Below, one piece after another: positions 47,391-60,600 of a stretch of 64,000 nucleotides of DNA. The translations under genes were made by a program, and so were the position numbers. The notes under the pieces were generated by a model, which saw only the letters and a list, made by a program, of their open reading frames with translations, was not told the origin of the DNA and ran no database searches. Source of the stretch: Casuarina equisetifolia (Eukaryota; Streptophyta; Magnoliopsida; Fagales; Casuarinaceae); NCBI GenBank assembly GCA_028551475.1, contig CM052355.1, positions 30,097,580-30,161,579 of the forward strand. The letters run 5' to 3'. Within the stretch, counting starts at the first letter, position 1, and each line of letters begins with the position of its first letter.

Positions 47391-47900
47391 ATTTTTATAT
47401 TTGTGTGAAAGAGCATGTTAAAAATAATAAAAACAAGTTTTGTATAACTTCATTCTTACTTGAAAATCTATTTTAATAAAAAATAAAGATCTCTTGACTT
47501 TTTTACTAGAAGGCATATCAAATCATGCCATGTTTGGTATATGTAAAATAGGTCTATGTTCGTGTGAAAGAATATGTTAAAAATAATGAAAACAAGTTTC
47601 ATATCACTTCATTCTCACTTGAAAATTTTTTGGAATAAAAAATAAAGATATCCTGACTTTTTTATTAGAAGGCATTTCAAATCATGCATGTTTGGTACAT
47701 GTAAACTAGGTCTGTGCTCAAAGAATTGTTTGACTTATGGGCCTATAAAATTATTTTTTAATTCAAAAATCCCTCTTATAGAAGATAAAAATCCCTTGAC
47801 TTTTACATTAAAGGCCATATCAAATCATGCCATGTTTGGTACATGTAAACCGGCGTTTATGTCCAAAGAACTGTTTGACTTCTGAGCCTGTGAAGTTCTT
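47391..47900 (+). repeat. diverged tandem repeat, period about 160 bp, three copies
   Basis: GTGTGAAAGA(G/A)(C/T)ATGTTAAAAATAAT recurs at about 47402 and 47565. AAATCATG(CC)ATGTTTGGTA recurs near 47520, 47680 and 47822. CAAAGAA(T/C)TGTTTGACTT recurs near 47719 and 47864. The later copies are shortened. Confidence 0.8.
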
Positions 47901-50338
47901 TTCTACTGTATTTGGCGGGTTTCCTTTCACTATTCTTTTTCTGCCTGAATTAATACATCATTGTTCATGACGATAATGACTTCGTGTAAGATAGTCCAAT
48001 TGAAGGCGGCCTGAGTGTTCCACGTTTCAATACGCCTTGCTTTTGCCTTTCTCTGTTTTTGTGGACTTTTAAGTGTTTCCTTTCAAACTGTTCAAGGCCA
48101 TGGTATTCCAGTCTAAACAAATGGTCTCAACTAGTATTCAAATGTGGAAGATTAGGACGATGGAATTGGGCTTTAAAGCTTATAAAGGCTTGTCTCACAA
48201 ATGGAAAGTGTTGGCCCAGTTTCTCTTGGATTAGTTTTCTGGCCATTATTGTAGCTAACCCCTTTGCCATTATTGTAGCAGTCGGTGTTAATGGTGCTTC
48301 TGGGTCATTGTTTTGGGCGCAAAGTTGGCAAATGGACCTGTTAACTTGCAGGACGTGGACAACAATCCATAAAATCGGCTTTTTTTAAAGTAATGATAGA
48401 TGTGGTTTTGTTTATCAATAGTTCGAGGGGTAGGCAGCTTTTATTCGTTGTTGAAACAATGCAAAATACCATTTACATTAAATGGTGATCAAGCTTGAAG
48501 GGATAACTATAGACTGCATAGCAAATATGAGTATTAAGTTTGGAGAAATGCTAAATGACTTATTTGTTTTAAAATTGATTTATAAGAGAAAAGAATACAT
48601 TCACATATAAGAAATACAACATACAAATATATTGGCAATTTAGAAAAACTAGATCTCAACACACTCTTTGTTCCAAATATTGAAAAGAACTTTTTTTGCA
48701 AGTCTAGTTCATGAATAAATGAGTGATTCGCTTAAAACATATGTTTTGATATTAGTTAGAGAGTTTGTTTTTGTTAAAGATGAAAATTCTGTATTAAAAA
48801 AATATAATATTTGAATATTTTTAAATATAATATTTTTTAATTCTTACTCTGACTTTTGAATCAGATTTGAATCTTTTTAATATACTATTAGACTAAACTT
48901 TAGGTTAATTTCAGCTTTTGAGTTAGATTTGATTAATTTCAACTTTTGTTCAACTTTACATCCTTAAAATATGTTTGATATATGTGACGTAAAAAAATAT
49001 AAAGACAAAAATGTTACATTAAAAAAATACGATCTTTAAAATTCAACTTTTAAATTAGATTATAGGCTTATTTCTAATAACATTTTTACATTTAACGAAT
49101 TTTAACACGAATCATTTCTAGCATTTGCAGTAACAAATGAACCAAATTCTGTCGGCCAATGCGAGGAAAAATTCGGACCCAGAAAGAAATGATGTCATAT
49201 AGTTTTAACAGCTTGGAAAAGGGGCAAAAGTACTTTAGATTACCATAAATGAAGCAAATGAATCACGCATATAGTGTCACAACGGTGAGTGAGAAAAAGG
49301 CAATCGTCCGTGATCTATACCTAATCTGTTGGATATTCAACAATGGAAGCTGTGAAGCTTATTAGAGCATTAGGTGAAACTGGGCCATTGTTTTCAAAAC
49401 CTCATCTTCTTGTTGAAATGACAGACCATGAGCTGGTTGCCTTAATAGTTTATCTTATACCCATTTTTTTAATCTTTCTTTTCTAACGTTCTGGTCTTGT
49501 TGCATGAGGAGCGCCATGTGATGTCTTATCGATCAAAGAAGTCCAACTGAAAGACAGAAAAGAATAATAATAAAAAAGGGAAGAAAAGCACATCTCTGGA
49601 GAGTGCGCGAGAGAGAAGGTACGTTTTTTGTTTTTTAATTGTTTTTTTTATATATATTAAGGTTTCAAAAAGGATTTTAGAATGTGGCAATTTCACATTT
49701 TTATAAAGTTTAAGCAAAATGAAACTTATGTTTTATTTTAACATGTAACATCATCTTAAAAGTCTATGAGTTATGAAATTAGAGAATGAGATCGAAAGAG
49801 ATTCTGTTTATAATTAAGTATTATTTTTATATAATATTAAAAGGTTCATTTATATTCAAGTTTATAACGTTTTCATTATAAAAAAATTCACGAACAATAT
49901 TTAAATAATATAAAACTCATGTTACTATTAATACATATCGTGCATCTGTTTATCAAGTGTATGACATAGAATAAAATATTGGCATTATAGGTTAGTGAAA
50001 GATTATAAGTAGAAAGCTACATATTTTATATTTAACTATTGGTTCTAGTTAGTTATTAGTAGAACTCGTTTGATAGAAACAAAATACCTTTTGAGTTCCA
50101 AATCTTTCATACTTTTTCCCCTTATTGATGCCAAAAATTCATCCCCCATTTCATCGAGTAGATCTGCTGATGAGCAAACAAGCAGGCATGGAATTCACAT
50201 CACAATCGTAGAAAAAGGTTTTACACAAAAGAAGAACAAAAAGATGGATAAAAAGAACTTGAATGTAGATATACACGCCAAGCCCGATCAAACGAAAAAG
50301 AATCCGAAAGGAACACCAAGAATGTATTCAACTTCTTA
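47901..50338. other. intergenic, no gene recognised
   Basis: The frame 48059-48388 (+) contains a small internal duplication (GCCATTATTGTAGC twice) and no family motif. The remainder is AT-rich. Confidence 0.4.
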
Positions 50339-51082
50339 TCAAGACAGTGCAGCCATGCACGACAATCCAAGCCCAAGAGCCAAGCTCCAACCCACCATGG
50401 TCCTCCCACTGGCACTCGTAGAATTCGACGGGGAATCGGTGGCGGGGGTGGTGGTGTTTGTCGTAGTACCAGATGGGGTTTTTGTCGGCGACGGTGCTGA
50501 AGTAGGAGACTTGGCTCCAAACAATGCCGAAGGCAAGAGCACCTTATCCACTGCATAGACTGCCAGAGGAGAGTCGTGTCGTAGTGCGTTGTTGATTTGT
50601 GTCTCGACGACGCCGGTGCTGACATTGACTTGGTTGTTCCTGCCGGTGAAGTTGAGGCCCCAAACACCGTTGGAGTCGCTGCCTTGGGTGGGAACGGGGT
50701 TGGAGACTGTTTCTAAGTCGGTTAGGGTATAGTACTTCGGCAGCACGTGATACAGAAGGAGCCGTGATTTCTCTTGGCTGCTGAGGCCGTTGATGGCGCC
50801 GGAGGCGAGGTTGTTGAAGGCATTGTCGGTGGGGGCGAAGATGGTCATGCCCTGGTTGGAGTTGTTGAGCTGGTTTGCCAACTGGCTGAGAGCTTGGCTT
50901 TCATTGAGGAGACGAATGAAGGTCTTGAATTGTCCGCCTTTGTCAAGGATTCCGGTGAGGTTGAGGGGTCCGGGAGGAGACGCTGCCGGGCCTGAGGTTT
51001 GGGCATGGATTTGAGGGGAAAGGAGGAGGAGAAGTTGAACGTTGAGGGTGATGAGAATCAGGGAGAGAGAAGTGGAAGCCAT
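50339..51082 (-). CDS. fasciclin-like arabinogalactan protein
   Basis: A 247-residue single-exon FLA, a GPI-anchored cell-surface glycoprotein acting at the plasma membrane and cell wall. The signal peptide is 1-27 (hydrophobic LILITLNVQLLLLL, cleavage after IHA). A short Pro/Ala/Ser segment follows, then one fasciclin domain at about 38-187 with H1 MTIFAPTDNAF (79-89), the LLLYHVLP box (108-115) and H2 LAVYAVDKVLLP (173-184). A Ser/Thr/Pro arabinogalactan-type stretch spans 191-226 (SPTSAPSPTKTPS). The hydrophobic tail MVGWSLALGLGLSCMAALS fits a GPI-anchor signal. Asn-X-Ser/Thr sites lie at 41, 144, 153 and in the Ser/Thr region. One FAS1 domain and this length match the single-domain FLA group (FLA11/12-like), which is tied to secondary-wall and tension properties. 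The frame extends to 51307 upstream, but the ATG at 51082 starts the signal peptide and fits the family. Confidence 0.95.
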   Translation of the reverse strand: MASTSLSLILITLNVQLLLLLSPQIHAQTSGPAASPPGPLNLTGILDKGGQFKTFIRLLNESQALSQLANQLNNSNQGMTIFAPTDNAFNNLASGAINGLSSQEKSRLLLYHVLPKYYTLTDLETVSNPVPTQGSDSNGVWGLNFTGRNNQVNVSTGVVETQINNALRHDSPLAVYAVDKVLLPSALFGAKSPTSAPSPTKTPSGTTTNTTTPATDSPSNSTSASGRTMVGWSLALGLGLSCMAALS

Positions 51083-51480
51083 GGTGCTTGGTTGAACGTT
51101 AGTGGTGGCGAGTGATGGGAATTTATGGGATAAGATGTGGCGCTGGACTCTGCTGGAATGAGCTGGCCATGGGGCTGAATGAGTCAAAATGACATTTCCT
51201 TTCCCCAATAAAAGAGAATAGAAAATGACAACCTCCCATATGTTTTTATTGTTTCTTGAACCTAAACCACATGTGGTGCAAAGATGTTTGAACTTAGTGC
51301 CATGCATGAAATCATTGTCAAGTTTCTTTCATGATAAATAGTTGAAGCCTCACATCACTGATATGTTTAAGTTCAAACTTTTGTTAGTTAAGATGTTCCT
51401 CTCTCTTAATGATTTGGTAAAAAAGTTAAGTTATTTTTAATATTAAAATTTAAATTTAAGTAGGCAACTTGTGATTTTCC
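51083..51480. promoter_or_regulatory. upstream region of the FLA gene
   Basis: About 400 bp between the FLA start and a 120-bp tandem repeat. It should contain the promoter and leader, but I see no single convincing TATA box. Confidence 0.3.
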
Positions 51481-51485
51481 TTTTT

Positions 51486-51970
51486 TAAAAGTAAAAGGGT
51501 TTTGACAATACAAGTTGTTAAATCCATGTTTTTATATCATGGGTGATTAGTAACTAATTATTAGGCTATTGGTCCGTTAAGCTTTTCTTAAATTTTTTTT
51601 TTCTTTTTGTGGTTTAAGTAAAAGGAATTTGACAAGATAGTGTCAAACACATGATCTATGTCATGGGTAGCCACTAACTAATTATTAAATTATTGGTCTA
51701 TTCAACACTTCTTAAATTCTTTTTTCTTTTTGGTTAAGAAAAAAGAGTTTAACAATGCAAAGTGTCAAACCCATGATTTATATAAGGAGTGGCTAATAAC
51801 TAATTATTAGAGTGTTGATATATTGAGCATTTCTTGATTTTTCTTTTGGTTAAGTAAAAATAGTATGACAATACATGGTGTCAAACCCATGATTTATGTC
51901 ATGCATGGCTAGTAACTAATTATTAGACTATTGGTCTACCAATTAGACTTCATGATTTTTTGAGGTCTAA
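51486..51970. repeat. tandem repeat, four copies of about 120 bp
   Basis: Each copy has a GACAAT or AACAAT start, GTGTCAAACCCATGATTTAT, then (A)TAACTAATTATTA and a TTGGTTAAG(T)AAAA joint. TAACTAATTATTA lies near 51551, 51674, 51798 and 51914, spaced 123, 124 and 116 bp. The array lies upstream of the FLA gene. Confidence 0.9.
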
Positions 51971-54600
51971 TGGTTTTCTTTTCATCATTCCATCTCATTA
52001 CTTATAGATTGGTCTACCCTTAAAATCAGAGGGCCTATTACTTAATTTGTCATTATCTTTATAAGTTTAGTCATTTCTATTATTATTTTGGCTTGAGAAG
52101 GTAAGAGGAGAGTGAGTGTCCAAACTGGATTGTTTGGTCCCAAGCAGCACCTGCTTTATCCTAGCTAAAGTTGAGTCATTTTTAAAAGTATCAATCAAAT
52201 ATGATGTTTTGTTTGATTTTTTATATGAACATAGATGAGTAAAAACGAGAAGAAAATAAAGAAAAATCTATGCAGTTTTCTTTTTTCTTTTTATTGTTTT
52301 GAAGATCCATACAACATGTGCTTTTATTACCTTATTATTTTATTTTATTTTCTCATTTTTGTCTTTAATCGACGCACTCACAATACTCGAAATATACACT
52401 TTCCAAGACTATGGACTTATCCTTTTTCTTCAACGCGACATCTTCGGATTCACCACCTCTCTGTTCCATAAAAAATGTTGATAGATCTACCAAGCTTGGT
52501 AGAAGATAAACTAATCAACTATGATGCCGGGATGATACATGAGATGTAAAATCTCCCAAATCCTCCACACATTGTTTATGGCCATATGGTTGTTGTTTTC
52601 CATCTTATACCAGAGCTTAAAAGTTGTCTTTGTACCCGCAACAATATCATATTCATTGCTCAATTGGCAAATTGCAGTTTGTTTACTTGCTAATGGAGGT
52701 TGGTCAATGCTTTTCAGATTCTTTTACTCGAACCGCCGCAGCATCTGGTAGTGCAAGCAACATCAATGGCATCCCAAGGTTCTTCATCTTTATCAAACTT
52801 CCACTACCAACCTACATATTTTAGAAGGGTTTCTCATTTGGCAGCCTTGCGCACCTAACCATGTGGGACATGAGACTACGTAGTTGTACCCGTTTACAAA
52901 TCATTTTAAGTTTTTTCAATGATGCAAAAAAAAATCATAAGTTAACATATAAAAATATGTTATTGTTGTCTCTACGCCAATACACCAATAACCCAATATG
53001 TTCCATTTTACCTAACAAAAGAAAAAGGAAAAAAAAATATATTGCGAGTCCTTTTGAGAAATTATTGTGTTGTCTCCACTTGAATACGAACTTTTATTAG
53101 AAGAGCATACAACAAAAGATAATCAAACCATGTCTATCTAAACTGTATGATTTCTTGTTTTATCCAATGATTGAAGGTGATTTCAAGCTAAGTATGTCCC
53201 TAGTGCTGTCCAGTAAGATTAGTGGAAGTTTTTGGTGCATTTAAGGATGGGTATACGTGAGGAAGAGACCAACCTCAACTACCATATTAAATTATTAAGC
53301 TAGTTAGAAAGTCATACATCAATCGGATAACTGTTATACGGATATATTCATCTCTTAAACTTGACATTCTTCACGTCTCTTGTCTTGTCTTTTCTTTAGG
53401 ACATCTTCAAATTTGACTAAACAACTAACTTGCAAATGCTAATAAGCAACCAACATGCAAATCCCAATAAACAACCTTCGTACATGTCAAGACAATAAAG
53501 ACTTTAAATTTTTCTTAAATGAAAGTTATTTTTTTTTATTTATCTTCACCTTTTTTCATTAGCATAATTATCCATATAATGATTATCTAGAAATTTTAAA
53601 CCCTACATGTTATATATTAGGGAAATAAATCCTTTTAACAGGAAATTTCATTTATTTACCTTTTTTTTTTACACCCATACTTACAAATATACTCAGTATT
53701 GAAACTAAAATTAAAGAAATTTCAAATAATACTTACTCTCTTTTGAATTAAGCATTCACTAATAATAAATAATTTCATATGAGAGAGAAAAACATTTATA
53801 AACTTATATAACTCATTTCCTCAATGAAGTATTTTAAAAAAAAAAGGTGAATTTAAACCTTTTGCTGTATATTAAAATTAGTTTTTCTTTTATGTCATCT
53901 AATTGAATTTCAAAAAATAAGTCAATCCAAACCAAGCACATTAGACAACCTTTTTTCTCAGTAAGGCTTTCTAAAAAAGTAAACCTAGATGTTTCTAATT
54001 GACCTAAGCATACTTTGGGTGGGCTGCTACTTTTCAGTTTAAGTGATTAAACGAAACTTGGTCAAGATTCGAGGTTAAAAAAAAAAATAAAAGCTTTAAA
54101 TTATGATATAGGTCTTTCATACTTTTGCTAAAAATTTGCCTATTAATTTTAAAAATAATATCTTTCTCTCTCTCTCTCTCTTACTATAAAAAATAAATTT
54201 TTTCAGTTAGAAGTGTGAAAAATAAATTAACACTTAGAACTAAATTGCAAAGGGTGATTAATCATTTTTTTTAAAACCGAGTAAAGAGTATTAGGATATC
54301 TTAAATTTTTAATGTGTTTAGATTTGGACCCAAGTTTGGTACCCAAGTTAGACCCATTAAGTGAGGGCCCAATGAATTGGACGATTGGATTTCCTTCTCT
54401 CGCATAAAAAGGCAAAAATATCTTGTCTTTTTGCCCCGCTAAGATCTTGCCACGTTACGGCGTGTACATGGACTGTGGTAAAATCTGGCTGCGGCCCATT
54501 GGAAAAAATATAAAAACAAATCCGAAGAACCGAAAATAGTTAACAGAAACGTGAAATCGAAACGCGAAAGGGGAAGTGAGAAACGTCGTTCGTCTTCTTC
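51971..54600. other. intergenic between divergent genes
   Basis: AT-rich with no recognised gene. A TC microsatellite lies at about 54163-54180. A TATA-like GCATAAAAAGGC at about 54402 lies 280 bp before the next ATG. Confidence 0.45.
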
Positions 54601-54684
54601 CTCAGATCCTTCTAATCTCTGTGTTTGAATCTGCAGACAACAAGGCAACGACAAGCAAGAAGTTGTGGAGGTTTGAGGTGTTTG

Positions 54685-57600
54685 ATGGCAAAAACTAACA
54701 AGTATACGTCGATCAACTTCAACCACATCTACGAGAAAACCTTCGCGAAACCGAGCAACAGCAGTGGCAGCAGCAGCAACTCTAAATCCAGCAAGAGCCC
54801 GTATTCTTCTGCTTCTTCTTCTTCTTCTTTTGCTTCGCCTTCGTACTCTGCAATTTCGTCCACGCAAAGCCGCGGCCGCATTGTCCTGACACTGCCCACG
54901 CCCAAACCGATCACTGCTCCACCACCGCAGCCGCAGCAGCGGCCCCAGCCGCAACCGCAACCCCAGCGATCCGATCAAATCCAGGATCAGGGCCGGTCGG
55001 ATTCCGGTTCGGACAAGATTTCGCTTCGTCCGTTGGGTCATACCGGGACTGCTTCTGCGGTGTTGTCGCCGATTCCGAGTTTGGAGAAGGAGAAGCCGGG
55101 GGGCAGTCCCGTGTTGTTGTCGAAACCGGGGAAGTTTGTGCCGCCACATCTCAGGCCGGGGTTTGCGGGAAGGGAGGAGCGACCCGTGCCTGAGATGGGC
55201 CGCTGGAGGGACGGACACCAGAACAATTTCGGGTCCCCTAGTCGGTACGGTGAGGGTGGACGGCCCAAGTCCGGCGGTGGGTATGAGAGGATGAGGCGAG
55301 GTGGTGATTCGGATCTGGGGATTGCGAATCGGCCGAGGTCGGGTGGGAATCGGCCTAGCACGAGCGGATGGTACGGTTCTTTGGAAATTTTCTCTCTTGT
55401 CTCGGAACTTGATCAATGCTTACTTATTGATTACTCTGTCTTCCTGTTGTTACTCTCTGCTTTTTTTTTTTTTTTTTTTTGTAGTCATTTGAAATTTCTC
55501 GGGCTACTTTCTTGCACTGATTATTACTACCGGTTTCATTTCTAGCTTGCTTCACATTTTCTTTACTGGGATGTTCTTGTATAACCTGGGATTTTTCTTT
55601 GTGGAGTATTGCTGTAGTGAGGTAGTAAATGCTTCTTTTTTGAGGAGGATTTGTGCTCCTTCCAGTAGAGGTTGCCATGAGCTTTCGTGGACGCAAGTAG
55701 GACCTTACACAAGGTTTTTTCGGAGGGGCTTGAAATGGGATATTGTTCACATATTTTTTTCTTTTAATATTGCGTAGTGGTTGCAATTTCAATTATTGAG
55801 AAGAGGTTAGGAGACCAGAAAGCATTGGATAACATATATGTATTTATTTGTTTTTACTCCCTATCCCAATTTGTCTTTTTGTTCTTTATTTCTGTCACCT
55901 GCATATAATATGATATAACTATAGTATACTTATTCATGTGGGCACCTTGGAAAGGAATACAGGTGGCCAACTTTGATTAGTTGATCCATATAGCAAACCC
56001 AGTTTATCATAATTGAGTTGAGTTGTGTGTCATATAAATGCTTTGTCTTTCCATGATCTTGGTATGAGCTGCATTCCTGTTGGCTTGGATAATACATGAA
56101 AGTCTAATGAATATTCTTTGTTCAAATGTGGTGACATATGAAGAAAAGAGAGACGTTGACAGATTTCCCCCGCCTAGATGACCCGAGGAATCGAAACGTG
56201 GTGAAAATATGAGAGGGTAGGTAACTGTCCTTATACGACTGGATGAGGATGAGAGAGACCTCTATAATTTAGCGGTTGTATTGATGGGTTAACCCGTTAT
56301 AACATGAGTTAGGTTGCTGTCCCGTTATTGAATGGTTTGGATTAGTAGGACCTCACCTCAAGTCATAAACCTATTTAGCTGATGCCTGAGTTGGGAATCA
56401 TGACTTGCTTGAGTTGCAGAGTTTCATGTTTCATGAGTTTTTATCTTTTATTTTTTATGGGCTGCAAATTGATGAAGTGAAGGAGGTTGGGAGTTGGAAT
56501 AAGGATACATATGTAGGAACCTTAATTGGGCCTACACATGATGCTTAGGGAAAATGAATGAGATCAATGGCAGGATCAAAGGAATGATGAGAACGGAGTT
56601 AATGCCTATTAAGCAGCTCTTCCACAGCTACAAACTAGGGAAAGATTTCAAATTACTAAAGAGAAATAAGAGGAGTTCAGTGAGGACGATTTCTTGTGGT
56701 GACTTGGGCGAACTTCTTGTTTTGCACTGAACGACTATTGAGGGTTGAACTGATATTTAACCTCGACGGCCTGGAATGAGAGAAATGGGTATGTTCCTTG
56801 TTTGTAGTTAACATACCTGATGTCCCTAATAAAGTATTACGATCTTATATTCTTTTTTAGCTTCCAGATGTTCACTTTGACTTCAGCTTCTTCCTATTAC
56901 TGCGACATGCTTGAGAAAGGTGAGAAGTTTTTGAAGCAGCATTACTGAATTTGGTTCAAAACTTAGATAGTGAGTCGATTAAATCAAATTATTTAGGTTC
57001 CCCTTCATCTGCTAGAAGCAGCATTACAAATGCAGTGGATAATGACAACTGTTGAGATAATACGAAAAACTGGGAAGAAAACCAGCATTCCCATGCCCAT
57101 GACTTTGTGGGATGTCATTTGGTTCTATGATTGCCTGTACTTATTTTAGCAAGCTATGGAAACGAATACTTGTCTGAGCTTATCCATCCTTGCATGAATG
57201 AGAAGATAAGACACCAGAGTGCTGTGATGTGAGAGGCAGGTAGAAAAGTCATTTGATAAAGTAGTCAACCTCAAACTTAGCTGAGCTAGTCAAACTCAAG
57301 CTCACCTATCGAATACAGCCAAAGTTTGTAATTAGCCATATGATAGAGTAGTCAAAGGTCAGTAGAAAATAAGTTACTTGTTGAATAACTGGAATTCTTT
57401 TTTCTTTTTTAAAACATCTTTCAATGTTGTCAATCAAGTTCTGTGTTTTGTTAGCATTTATAAAAGTACAACGAGTAGCAACTTTTGGAAGGAATGCTTG
57501 TTCGGTTGGTTGGGAGTTTAATTGGTAGAGGGTGGCTTTTTGAGGGGGGATACTGGTTGTTGAAGTGGTTCCATCAAGGTTGGTGTCAATGGGAGAGGGA

Positions 57601-60600
57601 TTGGTGTTTGAGGTCTGTCATGGTGTAGGTATTCGCTAGGGTGGAAAATAGAAGTTATGGATGGATAACTTCGTTTATTCTCTCTGAAATATCAACGTTA
57701 CCACGAAATATATCTGAATGTTTGACAAATGATACAACTTCTTTTCTTTTTCACTGTTTAAGTATTCCAAATATAGCGAATCATCTAGAAATACTAATGA
57801 TAGGGAAAATTTATATCCAAACAAACATAGTCCTAGACATCCCGCAACTTTAATTGACATATTGGACCTGCTGTTCTTCCTTCCTCCCTCCCCTTCTCTC
57901 CTATTTTTTATTTATTTTACCTTTCATGGTGGCATGCTCTGTTGTTTTCTCATTCAAGTTACAGAAGAAAAGCTGATTTGGCATAAAAGACCAATCAATG
58001 TGCTGAATGTGTAGAAAGTCTTTATCAGATACTCTTGGGATGAGAATGCCTTACGTTATACTTGCCTCCCTTCTCATCTGCAAGTGGTTTTCTTAACATA
58101 TCTACGCTGTGAGTTATGTACAGATCTGTTGATAATTGACTTCTTTCCTGGGGACGAAGAAGGGAATCAATTGATAGAGCGGATGAACACTCCACAGTGA
58201 CCAGCAGCATCTTTGTTTCCTCCCTGTGACTCATTGATTTTCAGACGAAACAAAGGGATTCCAACTGATGGAAGAGCAAATCCAACCAGTTGCTTGCCTC
58301 TTCAACCCCAGATGACGAGATTTGTATCCAATTTTTAGGTGTTGTAGCGGAAAAGACCAGCAAGTACTTTTGATGCTTGGTCAATGGTCCTTGCACAGGT
58401 GCCAATTGAATGTACAATAAACATATGTTATCTTATTTTTGCCCAGTTGTCCGTTGTTTTAGCTGTTTGGAAGTGAGCATCTTGTTTGCTTGCTGCCATT
58501 TTGATTGTTCTTTGTCTTCTTCGTACGTTAAAGACTCTTGCTTCTGGAAAAAGATTCCTGGCATTATCCATAAAGGTTTCTGCACTTTTGCTTAGTCTTG
58601 GACCTGTTTGTCCAAGACTTAGGTCCTGGTTTGACATTCTATACTTCTAAACCTTCTTTTACGTAAGAAAAATAAGTATTTTTGTACATTTAGCTATATA
58701 TTGAGAGCCTTATAGCACATCTCTTCAATTATATAAAACTTATTCCTTTAACAAAACGTTGATTCTGCAAAATCTGTATTTGCAGCGGGCTTTTAAATGG
58801 AAAACAGGGATTCTTCGAGGAATTTGATGTGCTCGTCCGCACCTTAATTGCAATAGCTGGACTGAGAGATGGTATGAAGTAGTCTATTATTTTAGAATTA
58901 TTTGTCTGATTATATCAGTCGGGATAATTAAGATCAGTTAGAAAGTGTTAATGAGGTAGAGAAAAAGAAGAATGTATAAGATTTAAGAGACTCTTATTGT
59001 TGCTCCCTTAGCTTTGGCCTAAGGGTTTTTTCAAGGGACTTCTACAGTAAAGTTGTCTACTTCGGTTGGTGCAAACACAACATCATGGATAGGCTTCTTT
59101 TTTCACTGTCCTTGTCACTGTTCTTCTTGAGGTTCATCTTCTAGTATCGTGGTAGTTATGTTTAACCTACAACAAGACATATCTTGAGCTCTCTTTTAAA
59201 TTCAAAGAATTATTCACTGAAAGAGAAGTTTAGCTTTCTGATTTTTGCATTCTATATCTCATTATGGCTTCCATTGAGTAGCGATTATGGATATGATTCC
59301 ATATCTCTTGGTGGTTTTCCATTCCAGCAAACTTTTTGGCATTAGCTTAAATATCAAACCTTAGGTAAGGTGAATTGAGATCGAGGTCTCATGTTTGGTC
59401 CAAATGTTGGTAGGCGAAAGTACAAAGCATGATGGTCATGCAAGGAACATGCTTCAATTTGGTGCAAACATCTTTTGAAGTAAAGAGTTGCTGAGGATGG
59501 CATAGCTACCCATAAGCCAACTTCTGCTTAGGTGTCAACATTAAAACCCTTTTGGAGTTAAATAAGTTGATAGCCTAATGATTGGCTACTGGCTGTTCAC
59601 AACTTAAGTTTTGAGTTCAACACCCTATATTCTCAAATCCCTTTTTACCTAAATCTCACTAATGTAATGGCCAAATTTTCTTTAATGATCCGAATCGTGA
59701 ACTTATTTCTCTTGTGGAAGAAGATGCAGGTGCATAGAGTGATGTGGGTGAACAATAGATGAAGAAAGTTGTAAAATATTTAGTGTAGCCCATGCGAAAG
59801 ACAAAGATTGGCTTCCTCGCGAGATCTTTCATCGGAGAAGTGCTTGTCATGACAAACGTGCAATGCTATCGTTGATGCAGAAAGTTTTGAGGATGTCATG
59901 GCAGTAAAGATGGTAGAGAAACTGAAACTTGAAGGGAAGGTCATCTGTTAAAATCAGGTTCGTGATCTGAAACCTAAGATCTTGGGTCAAGAAGTAAGAT
60001 CCAAACTATGAAGTCCATTAGCCAATCTTTTTCAGGAAGTTTTATCTTCTACCAAAACATCAAATCATACTTATGTAATCTGTAGAATGGTCACATGCTT
60101 GTAGCTCAAGTGGTCCATCTCAGAATGATAGGAAGGTTGTTTATGAAGGCTTTGAAAATGCTTTCTCTATGGTCATATGCTTGGTAGCTCAAGTGGTCCG
60201 TCACAGAATGATAGGAAGGTTGTTTATGATGGCTTTGAAAACGCTTTCTCTAGTGTAACATGAAACAAACCTTAAAGAGCTAGAGGAGTTGCAAAGGCAA
60301 GATGATAAGCATATTCTGAAGGCTTTGGTGAGGAAAACCACAAGTGCATGTGTTCTTCCAACAGTTCTAGATCGAAAAGCGAATGATTGTTGAGTATCCA
60401 AATATGAACACAGTGCATCTTTGTGAAGTTTTGGACAGGCTTTGTCACTCAACACAATCATCTTAAGGTTCTTGAGTATGTGGTCTGTAGTGGATGAATC
60501 AAGATGAATTCAAGCAAGGTGGAAGTAAACACAAGTTGGGCATTCCAAATTCTAATAATGGTATCCAGAATCAATCGTCATGTTACATAAGTTTTCACCA

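Noticed and set aside
48059-48388. 109-codon open frame with a hydrophobic stretch
   Set aside because: The hydrophobic part is produced by a small internal duplication and no family motif is present.
51083-51307. In-frame 75-residue extension of the FLA protein
   Set aside because: It would bury the signal peptide. The ATG at 51082 gives a normal secretory start and family length.
54911-55416. Long minus-strand frames over exon 1 at 54.7 kb
   Set aside because: They are Arg/Ala-rich antisense shadows of the GC-rich exon. The plus frame has the ordered, conserved-looking motifs and a good donor.
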